From positions 1-36,337 of IMG/VR virus record IMGVR_UViG_3300017989_004942: DNA of 36,337 nt. The stretch is one strand, 5' to 3'. Below, piece by piece: positions 21,996 through 29,054 of the stretch (the first letter of the stretch is position 1; each line of letters begins with the position of its first letter). The position numbers and the translations under genes were made by a program. The DNA comes from a virus. The notes beneath the pieces are model-generated. The model ran no database searches, was not told the origin of the DNA, and saw nothing but the letters and a program-made list of their open reading frames with translations.

Positions 21996-24218
21996 ATGCC
22001 AGAACAAGCCGAATCACTCCTGGACACGGCACTGGCCTATGTGCGGGCAGGCCTATGCGTGCTTCCCGCCGACCTGAAGGGGAAGCGGCCAGTCGTCCCA
22101 AGCTGGAAGCCATACCAGGGGCGTCTGCCCACCGAGGAGGAGCTGCGCGGCTGGTTCGCCGGCGGCGCCAAGGCCCTGTGCGTCATTACGGGCGCCGTGT
22201 CCGGCGACCTGGAGCTGGTCGACTTCGACGCAGGCGGCCAGGCCTACGAGCCCTGGGCCGGGCTCGTGGAGGAGAGATGCCCCGACCTTGTCAGGCGCCT
22301 GGTGCGGGAACAGTCCCAGAGCGGCGGCAGGCATGTCTGCTACCGGTGCGAAGAGCCTGTCCCCGGCAACCAGTGCCTGGCACGGCGGCGCCTCGGAGAT
22401 AAGACGGTCACCCTCATAGAGACGCGCGGCCAGGGTGGCCTGTTCCTCTGTGCGCCATCGCCGGGTTATGTGCTCGAACAGGGCGCCTTCACTGACCCGC
22501 CCGTTCTGACGACGCAGGAGCGCGTCATCCTCATCGAGTTCGCCCGTGCCCTCAACGAGGTGCCCGACCATCCGCAGCCCGCCACCGCGCATGCGAGCGC
22601 CTCCTTCGACGACGCCCGTCCCGGCGACGACTACAACGCGCGGGGCGACGTGCGGGAAGTGCTGAAGACCCACGGCTGGACCCTCGTCCAGACCGGCGAG
22701 AACGAACGCTGGCGCCGGCCCGGCAAGGAGGACGGCTCGAGCGCGACGTTCAACGGCAAGGTCTTCTACTGCTTCAGCTCGAACGCGCCGCCGTTCGAGA
22801 TGAACCGGGGCTACAGCCCGTTCGCCGCCTACGCGCTGCTGGAGCACGGGGGCGACTTCGCCGCGGCCGCCTCGGCTCTGGCGCGGCAAGGCTATGGCGA
22901 CGATGTCGACAATAGCGAGGGCGTGGACCTGTCCCTGATGCTCGGCCCAGCCCCCGAGGACGACAGGCCCGAGCACCCCGATCCCGGCCCGATGCCCGAT
23001 CACCTGCTGCGCGTGCCGGGCTTCATCGAGCAGGTCGTGGATTACACGCTCGGCACGGCGCCGTATCCGAACCCCGTCCTGGCCTTCTCCGGCGCGCTCT
23101 GCCTCCAGGCGTTCCTGTCCGGCCGCAAGGTCCGCGATCCCGGCGACAACCGCACCAACCTCTACCTGCTCGGCCTGGCCAACTCAGGCGCCGGCAAGGA
23201 GCATCCTCGCAAGGTCAACCAGAAGGTGCTGCTCGAGATCGGCCTGGAGGACTGCCTGGGGGACTCGTTCGCCAGCGGCGAAGGCATTGAGGACCGCCTG
23301 TTCGCGCAGCCGTCGATGCTGTTCCAGACCGACGAGATCGATAAGGTCATGGTCGCCATCCGCGAGGGCAAGGAGCAGCGCTTCGAGAGCATCATGCAGA
23401 TGCTCCTGAAGATGTTCACGAGCTCGAACGGCCTCTACCCGATGCGTGTCAAGGCGGGCAAGGAGCACAAGGTCATCGACCAGCCCTCGCTCTGCATCTT
23501 CGGCACGGCGATCCCGAAGCACTACTACGAGGCGCTGTCAGTCCAGATGCTCACCAACGGCTTCTTCGCCCGCATGCTGATCCTCGAGACGGGCAAGCGT
23601 GCCGAAGGACAGGAGCCTGTGGCGGGCGATCCGCCGGCGTCCGTCATCGAAACAGCCAAGTGGTGGTCGGAGTTCATGCCGGGCACGGGCAACCTGGAGC
23701 GCTGGCATCCCGTGCCGCGTGTCGTGGACTACACGCCGGAGGCGAGGGACGTTCTCTCGGAACTCCGCCAGCAGGCGGACCGCGAGTACTCCTCGGCGGA
23801 GGACAACGAGGACCCGGTCGGCATGGCCATCTGGGCGCGGGCGAACGAGAAGGCCCGCCGCCTGGCGCTCATCTACGCCTGCAGCGAGAACCACGAGGAC
23901 CCGCTCATCAACGCCGAGGCCGCCCGTTGGGCCTGGGAGCTCGTCACGCACCAGACCAGGCGGATGCTGTTCATGACGGACGAGCACGTCAGCGAGAACC
24001 GGTTCCACGCCATGTGCCAGAAGCTCGTGGGCGTGCTGCGGAAGTGGAAGGCGAAGAAGGGCGGCGCGTGGATGCCCTTCTGGAAGCTGAACCGCCAGGT
24101 GCCGTGGAGCATGCACGACCACGAGGAGGTGCGCGAGGCCCTCCTCAACCAGCGGATCATCGAGTACGAGGAGAAAAGGACCGGTGGCACGCCACAGAGA
24201 CGATACCGGCTTCGATAA
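21996..24218 (+). CDS. Prim-Pol / DUF3987 primase-helicase
   Basis: 740 residues, ATG 21996. Residues about 8-190 are an AEP-type primase-polymerase: ELVDFDAGG with catalytic Asp76/Asp78, QSQSGGRHVCYR around 106-117, and a later LIETRGQGGLFLCAPSP. A linker follows with a PriCT-like segment. The C-terminal half is a DUF3987-type helicase with Walker A GLANSGAGKEH (393-403), where the usual Ser/Thr after Lys is Glu as in many of these phage proteins, and Walker B-like LFQTDEIDK. It would prime and unwind phage DNA. The iteron-like array starts at its stop codon, so protein and origin are adjacent. Confidence 0.88.
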   Translation: MPEQAESLLDTALAYVRAGLCVLPADLKGKRPVVPSWKPYQGRLPTEEELRGWFAGGAKALCVITGAVSGDLELVDFDAGGQAYEPWAGLVEERCPDLVRRLVREQSQSGGRHVCYRCEEPVPGNQCLARRRLGDKTVTLIETRGQGGLFLCAPSPGYVLEQGAFTDPPVLTTQERVILIEFARALNEVPDHPQPATAHASASFDDARPGDDYNARGDVREVLKTHGWTLVQTGENERWRRPGKEDGSSATFNGKVFYCFSSNAPPFEMNRGYSPFAAYALLEHGGDFAAAASALARQGYGDDVDNSEGVDLSLMLGPAPEDDRPEHPDPGPMPDHLLRVPGFIEQVVDYTLGTAPYPNPVLAFSGALCLQAFLSGRKVRDPGDNRTNLYLLGLANSGAGKEHPRKVNQKVLLEIGLEDCLGDSFASGEGIEDRLFAQPSMLFQTDEIDKVMVAIREGKEQRFESIMQMLLKMFTSSNGLYPMRVKAGKEHKVIDQPSLCIFGTAIPKHYYEALSVQMLTNGFFARMLILETGKRAEGQEPVAGDPPASVIETAKWWSEFMPGTGNLERWHPVPRVVDYTPEARDVLSELRQQADREYSSAEDNEDPVGMAIWARANEKARRLALIYACSENHEDPLINAEAARWAWELVTHQTRRMLFMTDEHVSENRFHAMCQKLVGVLRKWKAKKGGAWMPFWKLNRQVPWSMHDHEEVREALLNQRIIEYEEKRTGGTPQRRYRLR

Positions 24219-24476
24219 CCCATTGCCGAAACCCGTTGCGATCTCAGACCTATTGACGGGGCAACAGCGGCCAGACAACTCGGCGACGGGTCACCCATTG
24301 CGGCAAGAGGTCAATGGGTCTGTCAATAGGTTGGAGGACGTAAGTGATGGAAAAGATAAGAGTTAAACAACCCAACAACAACCTATTGACCTATTGCGTA
24401 CTACCCCTCGCGTGTACTCATATTGCCGCGTTCTGCGTGCATGCGCGCGCGCGTAGGGGCAATAGGTCAATAGGTT
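24217..24476. other. Iteron-like array, probable replication origin
   Basis: The gap of 366 bp after the primase-helicase contains at least eight copies of a degenerate 10-base unit RACCYRTTGM: AACCCATTGC (24217), AACCCGTTGC (24230), ACCTATTGAC (24248), ACCCATTGC (24293), and inverted copies GTCAATGGGT (24310) and GTCAATAGGT (24322). It ends in a perfect 18-base inverted repeat, AACCTATTGACCTATTGC (24380-24397) and its complement (24459-24476). An A-rich stretch (24348-24380) could be an unwinding element. Between the inverted arms lies a 22-base alternating purine/pyrimidine tract (24434-24455). From 24477 to 24584 only the leader of the next gene is visible. Confidence 0.6.
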
Positions 24477-24584
24477 ACGCGGCGATGGTTCCTTCCCGGC
24501 GCCTGGGCAAGGTGACCGCGATGGGAACCGCCGCACTACATGGCACAGTTTGTTTTCGTGAGAAAAACAGGATTGGAGGTCAGC

Positions 24585-25982
24585 ATGGACGTCGAAGTGT
24601 GGAGCATCGAGAAGCTGAAGCCCTACGCACAGAACCCGCGCAAGAACGACGACGCCGTGGCCGCTGTCGCGGCGTCGCTCAAGGAGTTCGGGTTCCGGCA
24701 GCCCATCGTCGTCGACGAGGACGGTGTCATCATCTGCGGCCACACGCGATTCAAGGCGGCCCAGAAGCTCGGCCTGGCGAAGGTGCCGGTCCACGTCGCG
24801 CGCGGACTGACGCCAGAGCAGGTCCGGGCCTACCGCCTGGCTGACAACGCCACGCGCGACCGCTCCGAGTGGGACTTCGAGCTTCTGCCCATCGAACTGG
24901 GCGAGCTGCGGGACGCGGGCTTCGAGCTGGGCCTCCTCGGCTTCGACGAGGAGAAGCTGGCCGGCCTGCTGGACACGGGCGAGCTGAAGGAGGGTCTGAC
25001 CGACCCGGACGCCGTCCCGGAGCCGCCCGACGATGCCACTACGCAGCCGGGCGACCTGTGGATACTCGGCGACCACCGTCTGCTCTGCGGCGACGCCGGG
25101 AAGGCCGAGGACGTCGACAAGCTGCTCGATGGTGTGACCATCCAGCTTGTGAACACGGACCCGCCATACGGAGTGAAGGTTGAGCCGCGATCTGGCAACG
25201 CAATCGTCGCGGGGAGGAGTTCCTTTCTGCCGACCGAGCGCAGCCATTCCGGGCTGATGAAGAGACATCCCGAGCTGAGGAAAAGCCAAGCCCTCACCGA
25301 ATCCGTAGATGGCCAGAGGGCCGAAAAGCGGACTCGGATGCACCACCAGGCATTCGACGAGGCGCGTCAGGGCAAGAAGCACGCCACCACCGAGAAGATG
25401 CGCCCGAAGGATCGTCCTCTCGAGGGGGATTTCCTGAGCGAGGAGGAGTTCGCCGAGAAGCTCCGTGCCTGGTTCGGCCAGATGGCCCGCGTGCTGGAGC
25501 CGGGTCGCTCATTCTACTGCTGGGGCGGCTACGCGAACATCGGCAACTACCCGCCGGCGCTCAAGGAATGCGGGCTCTACTTCTCGCAGGGCATCGTCTG
25601 GGACAAGCAGTGGCCCGTCCTCACCAGGAAGGACTTCATGGGCGCGTTCGAGCTCTGCTTCTACGGCTGGCGCGAGGGAGCCGGCCACAAGTTCTTCGGC
25701 CCGAACAATGCTGAGGACCTGTGGCACGTGAGGAAGATCGCGCCACCCAAGATGGTCCACCTGACCGAGAAGCCGGTCGAACTGGCGGTGCGGCCGATAC
25801 AGTACTCGAGCCGCCCGGGCGAGAACATCCTGGACCTCTTCGGCGGGAGCGGTTCCACGCTCATCGCCTGCGAGCAGACCGGCCGGCGGTGCTACGCGAT
25901 GGAGATCGACGCGCTCTACTGCGACGTCATCGTCCAGAGGTGGGAGCAGTTCACAGGGCGGAAGGCCGAGCGACGGCATTAA
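24585..25982 (+). CDS. ParB-nuclease-like domain fused to adenine/N4-cytosine DNA methyltransferase
   Basis: 465 residues; ATG 24585 with GGAGG 6 bases upstream (a frame from 24540 lacks one). Residues 1-105 are a ParB/Srx-fold domain (LKPYAQNPRKND, QPIVVDEDGVIICGHTR). The methyltransferase follows with motif IV DPPY (192-195) and motif I-containing LDLFGGSGST (417-425) in the beta order, separated by a target-recognition region. It modifies an N6-adenine or N4-cytosine in a specific site, probably protecting phage DNA from restriction or acting in regulation. No restriction endonuclease is visible. Its last 32 bases overlap the convergent RES gene. Confidence 0.9.
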   Translation: MDVEVWSIEKLKPYAQNPRKNDDAVAAVAASLKEFGFRQPIVVDEDGVIICGHTRFKAAQKLGLAKVPVHVARGLTPEQVRAYRLADNATRDRSEWDFELLPIELGELRDAGFELGLLGFDEEKLAGLLDTGELKEGLTDPDAVPEPPDDATTQPGDLWILGDHRLLCGDAGKAEDVDKLLDGVTIQLVNTDPPYGVKVEPRSGNAIVAGRSSFLPTERSHSGLMKRHPELRKSQALTESVDGQRAEKRTRMHHQAFDEARQGKKHATTEKMRPKDRPLEGDFLSEEEFAEKLRAWFGQMARVLEPGRSFYCWGGYANIGNYPPALKECGLYFSQGIVWDKQWPVLTRKDFMGAFELCFYGWREGAGHKFFGPNNAEDLWHVRKIAPPKMVHLTEKPVELAVRPIQYSSRPGENILDLFGGSGSTLIACEQTGRRCYAMEIDALYCDVIVQRWEQFTGRKAERRH

Positions 25983-27033
25983 TGTCATCGAAGTCCGACT
26001 CAGCAAGGTGCGAAAGTTGGTGCTCAAGAGCGAAGAGTTCGGTGGGCTGGCTCAGATGTGCCACTCTGGGTTCACTCATGACGAGCTTCTTCATCAATAC
26101 TCGGCAATACCCGCGGTCTGCAGGAGTCTTGGTCGGAAGGGCAAAGCTCGCGGTGTCATAGACCCAGGTATCCGGCTCGCCATCGTCCAGTCTTGGCTTC
26201 ATCTGCATAGAGAAATACCGGACGCCGTCCAAGTGGTGCCTCTCGTACTCCCTGAGGAGCCATTCCATAAGCATCTGAGGTATGACATACTCGGGTGGGT
26301 GCAGGGCGCCTTGCCCTGGGACCGTCAGCGAGCAGGCAGCCAATATAGGCCAACATACCGCATAGCTCGCGAAAAGCCTGACCAACTCAGGGTCCAAGGG
26401 CCCCAGCAGTTGCCTTTTCCTTACTACTTCAGCCAGCACGGAGGGCCGGTACGCGAAGTTGAGGAACCGCAAGGTCTCGCCGGAGCGGCAGCGGAAGGAG
26501 CAGAAGGCCACCCTCTCTTGGGGGGCCGGAGGGCATCCTCGGAGGAGTTCAGCCCAGCAGACACGGAGGGAGCCTCCCAAGTACAAGCAAGGGGCGCCGG
26601 CGAGGCTATACCGGTAAGGACTCGTCATGTTCCGCTGTTCGAATGGTATGTGGAACAGGTCTGCCCGGACGGGTTGCTTTGGCGCATCAAGCCGCATCCG
26701 GTACATAGGGCCTGTGTTCGCTGGAGCGACGGGCAGCGAAATGAGGTCCTCCAGTTCGCCCTGCACCAGCTGAAGCCCCGCTGCCAATGCCGCGGCCCCG
26801 TCGTCGCACGCTCCTTCGAACCTTGCACAGACTGCAGAAAGAAGGTGGCACTGAAGGGTTTCTACAGTCTTGGCGCGCTTCCTGATGCTCGAAGCCAAGG
26901 GGGACGAGCCGAGTTCGGAGACTGCTTCGAGGTAAGTACTGAAGACGTGCCCCAGGTAACCGTAGAACCCTCGACTCCCTCTGCATTTTGGCAGCGAAAC
27001 GCCATCGCTGCGAAGGAATTCGTCAGCGTCCAT
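25951..27033 (-). CDS. RES-domain protein (NAD+-consuming toxin or defence family), isolated cargo gene
   Basis: 360 residues; ATG 27033 with GAGGGA 5 bases upstream. RES domains resemble ADP-ribosyltransferases; characterised members (ParT, MbcT) degrade or transfer NAD+ or modify host enzymes. Signature residues: YRMR (111-114), YRYSLAGAPCLYLGG (140-154), CWAE (159-162), EYVIPQ (248-253) and DGVRYFSMQ (269-277). The first 105 residues are a helical domain with no match. It is about twice the size of ParT toxins and has no Xre antitoxin gene beside it. It is on the strand opposite to its plus-strand neighbours and by eye is less GC-rich, which suggests a separately acquired cargo gene, perhaps anti-phage. 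Confidence 0.75.
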   Translation of the reverse strand: MDADEFLRSDGVSLPKCRGSRGFYGYLGHVFSTYLEAVSELGSSPLASSIRKRAKTVETLQCHLLSAVCARFEGACDDGAAALAAGLQLVQGELEDLISLPVAPANTGPMYRMRLDAPKQPVRADLFHIPFEQRNMTSPYRYSLAGAPCLYLGGSLRVCWAELLRGCPPAPQERVAFCSFRCRSGETLRFLNFAYRPSVLAEVVRKRQLLGPLDPELVRLFASYAVCWPILAACSLTVPGQGALHPPEYVIPQMLMEWLLREYERHHLDGVRYFSMQMKPRLDDGEPDTWVYDTASFALPTKTPADRGYCRVLMKKLVMSEPRVAHLSQPTELFALEHQLSHLAESDFDDINAVARPSAL

Positions 27034-27112
27034 GTGATTCCCTCTGCACTCGCTTTGCCAAGCGCGATTGTACCCGTAGCCGGCGCCGTTCACAAACCGC
27101 TGGAATCGAGGC

Positions 27113-27154
27113 CCGAAGAAGAAGCCCCGACCCCGCGCAGGCGGGACCGGGGCT
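27113..27154 (-). terminator. Intrinsic terminator of the small-gene operon
   Basis: On the minus strand AGCCCCGGTCCCGC pairs with GCGGGGTCGGGGCT around a 4-base loop (27154-27123), followed by TCTTCTTC. It lies 20 bases downstream of the HARE-HTH gene stop and 80 bases before the RES gene start, so it separates the two minus-strand units and indicates that RES has its own promoter. Confidence 0.75.
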
Positions 27155-27172
27155 CAGGAGGATGAACTGATG

Positions 27173-27694
27173 CTATCCAGCGAAGGCAAACTTGCCACGC
27201 TCAACCTTGCGGAAGCGGGCGTCCTCGCCCTTCTTCTGAATCTCCCGCAGGATAGCGGCGTAGATCGTCGCGGCCGGTGTCTTGCCCTCGGACTGCCAGT
27301 AGCCCGTCTCGAAGGCGCGCTGCACGATGGTCTTGCACGACAGCGGCTCCCCGGCTTCCTCGAGGACCTTCGCCGCGGCGTCGAGGCCGCTCATCCTGGC
27401 CCCGTCGTCGCCCGTGTTCGCGCGTGTGCCGCGCTTCTTCGTCTTGTTGGCCTTGGGCTCGCTCTCGGCCTCTTCTTCGCCCTGCGGGCCTGTGTGGGCC
27501 TCGGGGGCGGCCAGGTCCTGCTGCCAGAGCCCCCGCAGGCGTTGCGCGCTCTTGATGCGCACGGCCTTGCCCGTGTTGATGTTCGTGCCATCCCAGCCGC
27601 CGTGGGGCGATTCCCCGGCAATGTGGACCGGCACTATCTTGCCCGACACTTTCGCGGCATAGACGCCGCCGACCTTCACCTCGTCCTTCTTCAT
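27173..27694 (-). CDS. HARE-HTH domain protein
   Basis: 173 residues; ATG 27694 with GGAGG 8 bases upstream, overlapping the end of the previous gene's leader. Residues 1-55 form a small beta domain (VGGVYAAKVSGKIVPVHI). Residues about 60-95 are a charged linker. Residues about 100-173 are a HARE-HTH winged helix (SGLDAAAKVLEEAGEPLS, TPAATIYAAILREIQ, RKVERGKFAFAG), a fold linked to DNA-modifying systems and chromatin-like regulation in phages and bacteria. Last gene before a terminator. It could sense modified DNA made by the nearby methyltransferase, but that is inference. Confidence 0.75.
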   Translation of the reverse strand: MKKDEVKVGGVYAAKVSGKIVPVHIAGESPHGGWDGTNINTGKAVRIKSAQRLRGLWQQDLAAPEAHTGPQGEEEAESEPKANKTKKRGTRANTGDDGARMSGLDAAAKVLEEAGEPLSCKTIVQRAFETGYWQSEGKTPAATIYAAILREIQKKGEDARFRKVERGKFAFAG

Positions 27695-27697
27695 CGC

Positions 27698-27934
27698 TCA
27701 GTCCTCCACCTTCTTGAGGGAGTCGATGGTCGTCTGGAGCGTCTGCCCCGCGCCACCGACGTAGTCATGGTCCTCGTCCAGGGCCGTGCGGATGTGAGAC
27801 CACCAGTAGGCCTCCGCCCAGTCCCATTCCTCGGGCGCGGCGTCCTCGATGGCGGCGCGCGCCTCTTCGAGCGCCTCGATGATGCGCTCCTTGACGTCGG
27901 CCAGGACGTCCGCTGCTTCCTGCTTCGACATCAT
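27698..27934 (-). CDS. Small acidic protein of unknown function
   Basis: 78 residues starting ATG-ATG with AAAGGAGC upstream. Highly acidic and helical. The segment EEWDWAEAYWWSHIRTAL resembles RDWGFAGDLGHVRDVL in the gene at 28190-28444, so the two may be diverged relatives of a small phage family. No function known. Confidence 0.6.
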   Translation of the reverse strand: MMSKQEAADVLADVKERIIEALEEARAAIEDAAPEEWDWAEAYWWSHIRTALDEDHDYVGGAGQTLQTTIDSLKKVED

Positions 27935-27948
27935 GCCGGCTGCTCCTT

Positions 27949-28185
27949 TCAGTCCTCGATCATGTCGGCCAGATACCGCACCAGCTCGCCGACGCTGGCC
28001 AGCGGCACGTCCGTGCCTCTGTTCGGGTCGACGCCGTCTCCGGCGATGACCCGGGCGACCGCGCGAAGCCCGGCCGCCTCCTCGTCACTCTCCCAGCCCG
28101 GCAGGCGCAGCCAGCCCTCGCAGTCCGCGAGGAGGTCGGCCGCCTTTCGCAGGCTGAAGACCACCATGTCCCGGCTCGATGCCAC
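27949..28185 (-). CDS. Small hypothetical protein
   Basis: 78 residues; GTG 28185 with GGGAGG 7 bases upstream (the ATG 18 bases downstream is an alternative). Two helical segments (VVFSLRKAADLLADCEGWL and VGELVRYLADMIED) around an acidic loop. Longer frames in this area overlap the previous gene and are not supported. Unknown function; one of four similar-sized co-oriented genes. Confidence 0.55.
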   Translation of the reverse strand: MASSRDMVVFSLRKAADLLADCEGWLRLPGWESDEEAAGLRAVARVIAGDGVDPNRGTDVPLASVGELVRYLADMIED

Positions 28186-28189
28186 CGTG

Positions 28190-28444
28190 TCACCTCCCTT
28201 CCTCTGTGGTGGATGCCAGGCGCCGCTCGATGTCGTCCCTGTCCTGCTGGGCCAGGAACGCCAGCGCCTCAACCAGCACGTCGCGCACGTGCCCGAGGTC
28301 GCCGGCGAAGCCCCAGTCGCGGGGCTCCGTGGCGGCGTACTCTGCGTGGTGCGCGACCTCTTCGCGCAACATGTCCAGCAGTTTGTCCACGTCACTGCGC
28401 CGGGCCCGGTAGGTCTCGGCCGCCGTGGTCTTCCGTTCCGCCAT
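28190..28444 (-). CDS. Small helical protein of unknown function
   Basis: 84 residues from ATG 28444. Pattern RSDVDKLLDMLREEV, then RDWGFAGDLGHVRDVLVEALAF, a motif I recall in small phage and mobile-element proteins near replication or terminase genes. Function unknown. It stops 4 bases before the start of the next gene, so they are likely co-translated. Confidence 0.6.
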   Translation of the reverse strand: MAERKTTAAETYRARRSDVDKLLDMLREEVAHHAEYAATEPRDWGFAGDLGHVRDVLVEALAFLAQQDRDDIERRLASTTEEGR

Positions 28445-28456
28445 CTCGTCCTCCCT

Positions 28457-28711
28457 TCAGTAGGTCAGGCTCTCGACGGCCCGCCAGTAGTCCTCTACGT
28501 CGCCATGGGTGCCGACGTAGCCGTCCAGCGCGTGCTGGATGCGGCGGGCCATCTCGTAGAGGTCGTCTCGGTGGCTCGCGCCAACGATCATGGCCGAACC
28601 TGCGCGCTTGCCCTCGATCCACACGTTGGCGATGACGTTCCCGCCGTCCCGCGTGAGCTCGGCGCGGCGGCTCGGGGCCGCGCCTCGCACGTCTATCCGC
28701 GTCACCAGCAT
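28457..28711 (-). CDS. Small protein, first of the minus-strand cluster
   Basis: 84 residues from ATG 28711 with GGGAG upstream. Starts with a beta-rich half (VTRIDVRG, NVIANVWIEGKRAGSAMIVG) followed by a helix (LYEMARRIQHALDGYV). No recognised family. It faces away from the terminase operon; the 145-bp divergent gap (28712-28856) must hold promoters for both directions but I see no strong hexamer pair. Confidence 0.55.
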   Translation of the reverse strand: MLVTRIDVRGAAPSRRAELTRDGGNVIANVWIEGKRAGSAMIVGASHRDDLYEMARRIQHALDGYVGTHGDVEDYWRAVESLTY

Positions 28712-28856
28712 CGTCCTATCTCCCTTCTACGTAAGTGTTTATCGTTCCCATCGCCACACATGAGGGCAGCTCTTGGCGCCAACATCAAGGCCCTTCTGGG
28801 CAGTTTTCCGAGAATCTTGCATACACGTATCTGGCGGGTAGCGAAAGGGTTGTGAC

Positions 28857-29054
28857 ATGGCAGATGAGAAAACGCTCGACCCGACGGCGCTCACGCTCGA
28901 ACAGGCGGCGAGACTGCTCGGCGTCGGGCGCGAGATGCTGGAGGCCGACGTGGCCGAGGGGGCGCCCACGAACGCTGACGGGACCATCAACCTGGTGCAC
29001 TACGCCGCGTGGTTGAACCAGCAGGCACAGGAGGACGACGGTGGCGCAGCTTGA
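28857..29054 (+). CDS. Nu1-like small terminase candidate
   Basis: 65 residues from ATG 28857. Helix-turn-helix-like segment LTLEQAARLLGVGREML followed by a short wing and DGTINLVHYAAWLNQQ. The same arrangement (ARLLNSTPLG, then DGKTIDLVRYVAWLAQ) is the first 60 residues of the overlapping large terminase, so the domain is duplicated. It would recognise the packaging site. The stop overlaps the terminase GTG by 14 bases, so the two are coupled. Confidence 0.6.
   Translation: MADEKTLDPTALTLEQAARLLGVGREMLEADVAEGAPTNADGTINLVHYAAWLNQQAQEDDGGAA

Noticed and set aside
20305-22113. 602-codon minus-strand frame over the helicase
   Set aside because: Antisense to an intact superfamily 2 helicase with all motifs.
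24217-24476. CRISPR array
   Set aside because: Units are about 10 bases, degenerate, in both orientations and unevenly spaced, with no spacers or cas genes.
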